Position numbers and translations under genes: made by a program
Shown here: positions 13,239 to 14,170 of the stretch, one piece after another
How positions within the stretch are numbered: position 1 is the stretch's first letter
Layout: every line of letters starts with the position of its first letter
The notes under the pieces: model-generated
What the model saw: only the letters and a program-made list of their open reading frames with translations
Database searches by the model: none
What the model was told of the DNA's origin: nothing
Source of the DNA: Sinorhizobium sp.
GTDB taxonomy: Bacteria; Pseudomonadota; Alphaproteobacteria; Rhizobiales; Rhizobiaceae
Assembly (NCBI GenBank): GCA_031178305.1
Contig: JAPSJG010000033.1
Coordinates: forward strand, 1-14,170
Direction of reading: 5' to 3'
DNA: 14,170 nt

Positions 13239-13685
13239 TCAGTCCTTCTTTAGGCGATAGCTCTCGTGACAGCTGCCACAGTCCTTGCCGAGAACGCCGA
13301 GCGCTGCGCCAACGCCTGCCTGGTCTGCCGGCAGTTCGGCCAGGAATTTGTCGGCATCGCTGCCGAGCTTGGCGGCCTTTGCCTTGAAGTCCTCCATGTC
13401 TTCCCAAATCTTCGGGCTTGCTTCGGTCTCCATGCCGGTTTCCGAACCTTCGGGGAAATGATTCGGGAAGACCTTCACGGTCTCACTGATCGTCGTCAGC
13501 GATACCTTGACGATCTCCGCGTCATACGGCTTTTCACCCTTGGCTATCCCGCTGAGCGCGCCGGCGGCCTGCCCGACCTTCTTCATCAGCTGCTGACGAA
13601 CCGCCTGCGGCTCGTCCGCAGCGGTGACGGCGGTCACACCCAGCCCCACGAGGACGGCTGCAAGCGCAAAAGCTCTTATCTTCAT
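13239..13685 (-). CDS. Cytochrome c' (class II cytochrome c), periplasmic
   Basis: A 148-residue exported cytochrome. A signal peptide (MKIRAFALAAVLVGLGVTAVTA, probable cleavage near residue 23) precedes a four-helix-bundle domain. The single heme site C136-GS-C139-H140 sits near the C-terminus (CGSCHESYRLKK), the hallmark of class II; the PNHFPEGS region also fits. Cytochromes c' bind NO and are implicated in resistance to nitrosative stress, while low-spin relatives (c-556) transfer electrons; which type this is depends on the sixth ligand and cannot be settled here. Of the ATGATG doublet I prefer the second (13683-13685), six bases from GGAG. It is the upstream gene of the cytochrome pair. 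Confidence 0.9.
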   Translation of the reverse strand: MKIRAFALAAVLVGLGVTAVTAADEPQAVRQQLMKKVGQAAGALSGIAKGEKPYDAEIVKVSLTTISETVKVFPNHFPEGSETGMETEASPKIWEDMEDFKAKAAKLGSDADKFLAELPADQAGVGAALGVLGKDCGSCHESYRLKKD

Positions 13686-13843
13686 CATTATCTCCGGTCA
13701 TGCGAATCCGCTTGTGCGGCTTCGTGTTAAAGGCGCCGGCATGATGGCATTTCAGCCTTTTGACGGAAGTAACATTTTCTTGAAGTGCTTGTCATTTCAG
13801 CACAATTCAGCGGCAACACCTCTCATGCTGCCTACGGAACAAG

Positions 13844-13867
13844 TAACATGAACGATGCGTCATGTTA
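13844..13867. terminator. Hairpin between the lysE-type gene and the cytochrome c' gene
   Basis: TAACATG (13844-13850) and CATGTTA (13861-13867) pair, and ACG/CGT inside extends the stem to ten pairs with one bulged base and a three-base loop. It lies 16 bases after the stop of the minus-strand transporter gene. No T-run follows on that strand, so termination is only possible, not shown. Confidence 0.4.
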
Positions 13868-13882
13868 TTCCTCAGTTGCGGC

Positions 13883-14170
13883 TCACATCGCGCCGCTCCA
13901 ACCCTGCCAAACAGTCAGGACCGCGATCAGCACAAGGACAAAACCTGCGGCCTTGCCGATCGCCACCGTGACGCCTGGGCTGCCGACAAGCAGGTCGCGA
14001 CCGCGGCCGGCGGCGAGCGCCAGTCCTCCATAGACGGCCAGCTGCGTCGCTGAGATCAGCACCATCATCACGGCAGCCTGGCACCAGACGGCGCCGAACT
14101 GCGGTTTCAGGAATTGCGGATAGACCGCCAGCATGAAGAGATAGGCCTTGGGGTTCATGAGGCTGGTCAG
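13883..14170 (-). CDS. LysE/RhtB-family amino-acid exporter, C-terminal part (5' end outside window)
   Basis: The last 95 residues of an inner-membrane exporter; the frame is open to the right edge and begins in the window with LTSLMNPKAYLFMLAVYPQF. The LxNPKA motif opens the second half of LysE/RhtB/CadD-type proteins (usually 200-210 residues), so about 110 N-terminal residues lie outside. Two or three hydrophobic segments follow (about residues 6-20, 28-52 and 70-93). The family exports amino acids such as lysine, homoserine, threonine or leucine; the substrate cannot be told from this half. It ends near a hairpin and about 200 bases before the cytochrome c' start. Confidence 0.9.
   Translation of the reverse strand: MTSLMNPKAYLFMLAVYPQFLKPQFGAVWCQAAVMMVLISATQLAVYGGLALAAGRGRDLLVGSPGVTVAIGKAAGFVLVLIAVLTVWQGWSGAM

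Noticed and set aside
1..14170. CRISPR arrays, tRNA or rRNA genes, transposases, phage or toxin-antitoxin genes
   Set aside because: I looked for direct repeats with spacers, tRNA-like cloverleaf ends and mobile-element proteins and saw none.

Overview
The window looks like chromosomal DNA of a rhizobial alphaproteobacterium, most likely Sinorhizobium/Ensifer or a close relative. The basis is high GC with strong third-position bias, close resemblance of the proteins to rhizobial families, several GTG/TTG starts with good Shine-Dalgarno sites, and intergenic palindromes that I recognise from rhizobial genomes. The genus is inferred from memory of such sequences, not from a search.

Layout. (a) 1-1648, minus strand: a hemolysin III/PAQR membrane protein cut by the left edge, a short DksA/TraR zinc-finger protein and a UspF/UspG-type universal stress protein. 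The last two form a likely stress operon (usp then dksA-like). (b) 1995-6700, plus strand: a two-domain VOC protein of the CatE group, a mosaic of palindromic repeats, an NmrA-like atypical SDR, an oligopeptidase B (S9A) with a TTG start, and a DUF1697 protein whose Shine-Dalgarno overlaps the peptidase stop codon. (c) 6707-8509: a TetR-type regulator with a palindrome directly over its Shine-Dalgarno, divergent from a homocysteine S-methyltransferase family protein. (d) 8649-10154: SelO protein adenylyltransferase with its pseudokinase active-site residues intact, followed by two nested palindromic repeats. (e) 10416-12113: a MerR-family regulator with a metal-type cysteine set, then a GNAT acetyltransferase and a DJ-1/PfpI-family protein. 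(f) 12194-14170, minus strand: a cytochrome c' and a membrane-anchored diheme cytochrome c, then the C-terminal half of a LysE/RhtB exporter cut by the right edge.

The most interesting element is at 10849-10987. A promoter with a perfect TTGACA precedes a 16-codon leader peptide, MIKNAPICRAYFWLFR, which is possibly leaderless. The peptide overlaps a set of mutually exclusive RNA hairpins (1:2, 2:3, 3:4) and ends at a strong intrinsic terminator about 40 bases before the GNAT gene. This is the full architecture of a ribosome-mediated transcription attenuator of the trp type. Here it stands in front of an acetyltransferase and a DJ-1/PfpI protein instead of an amino-acid biosynthesis operon. 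The aromatic run Tyr-Phe-Trp-Leu-Phe is the obvious control region, so the pair may respond to charged aromatic tRNA supply or to slowed translation.

The rest is mostly ordinary housekeeping and stress content: redox and quality control (SelO, DJ-1, oligopeptidase B), one-carbon/sulfur metabolism, and electron transfer.
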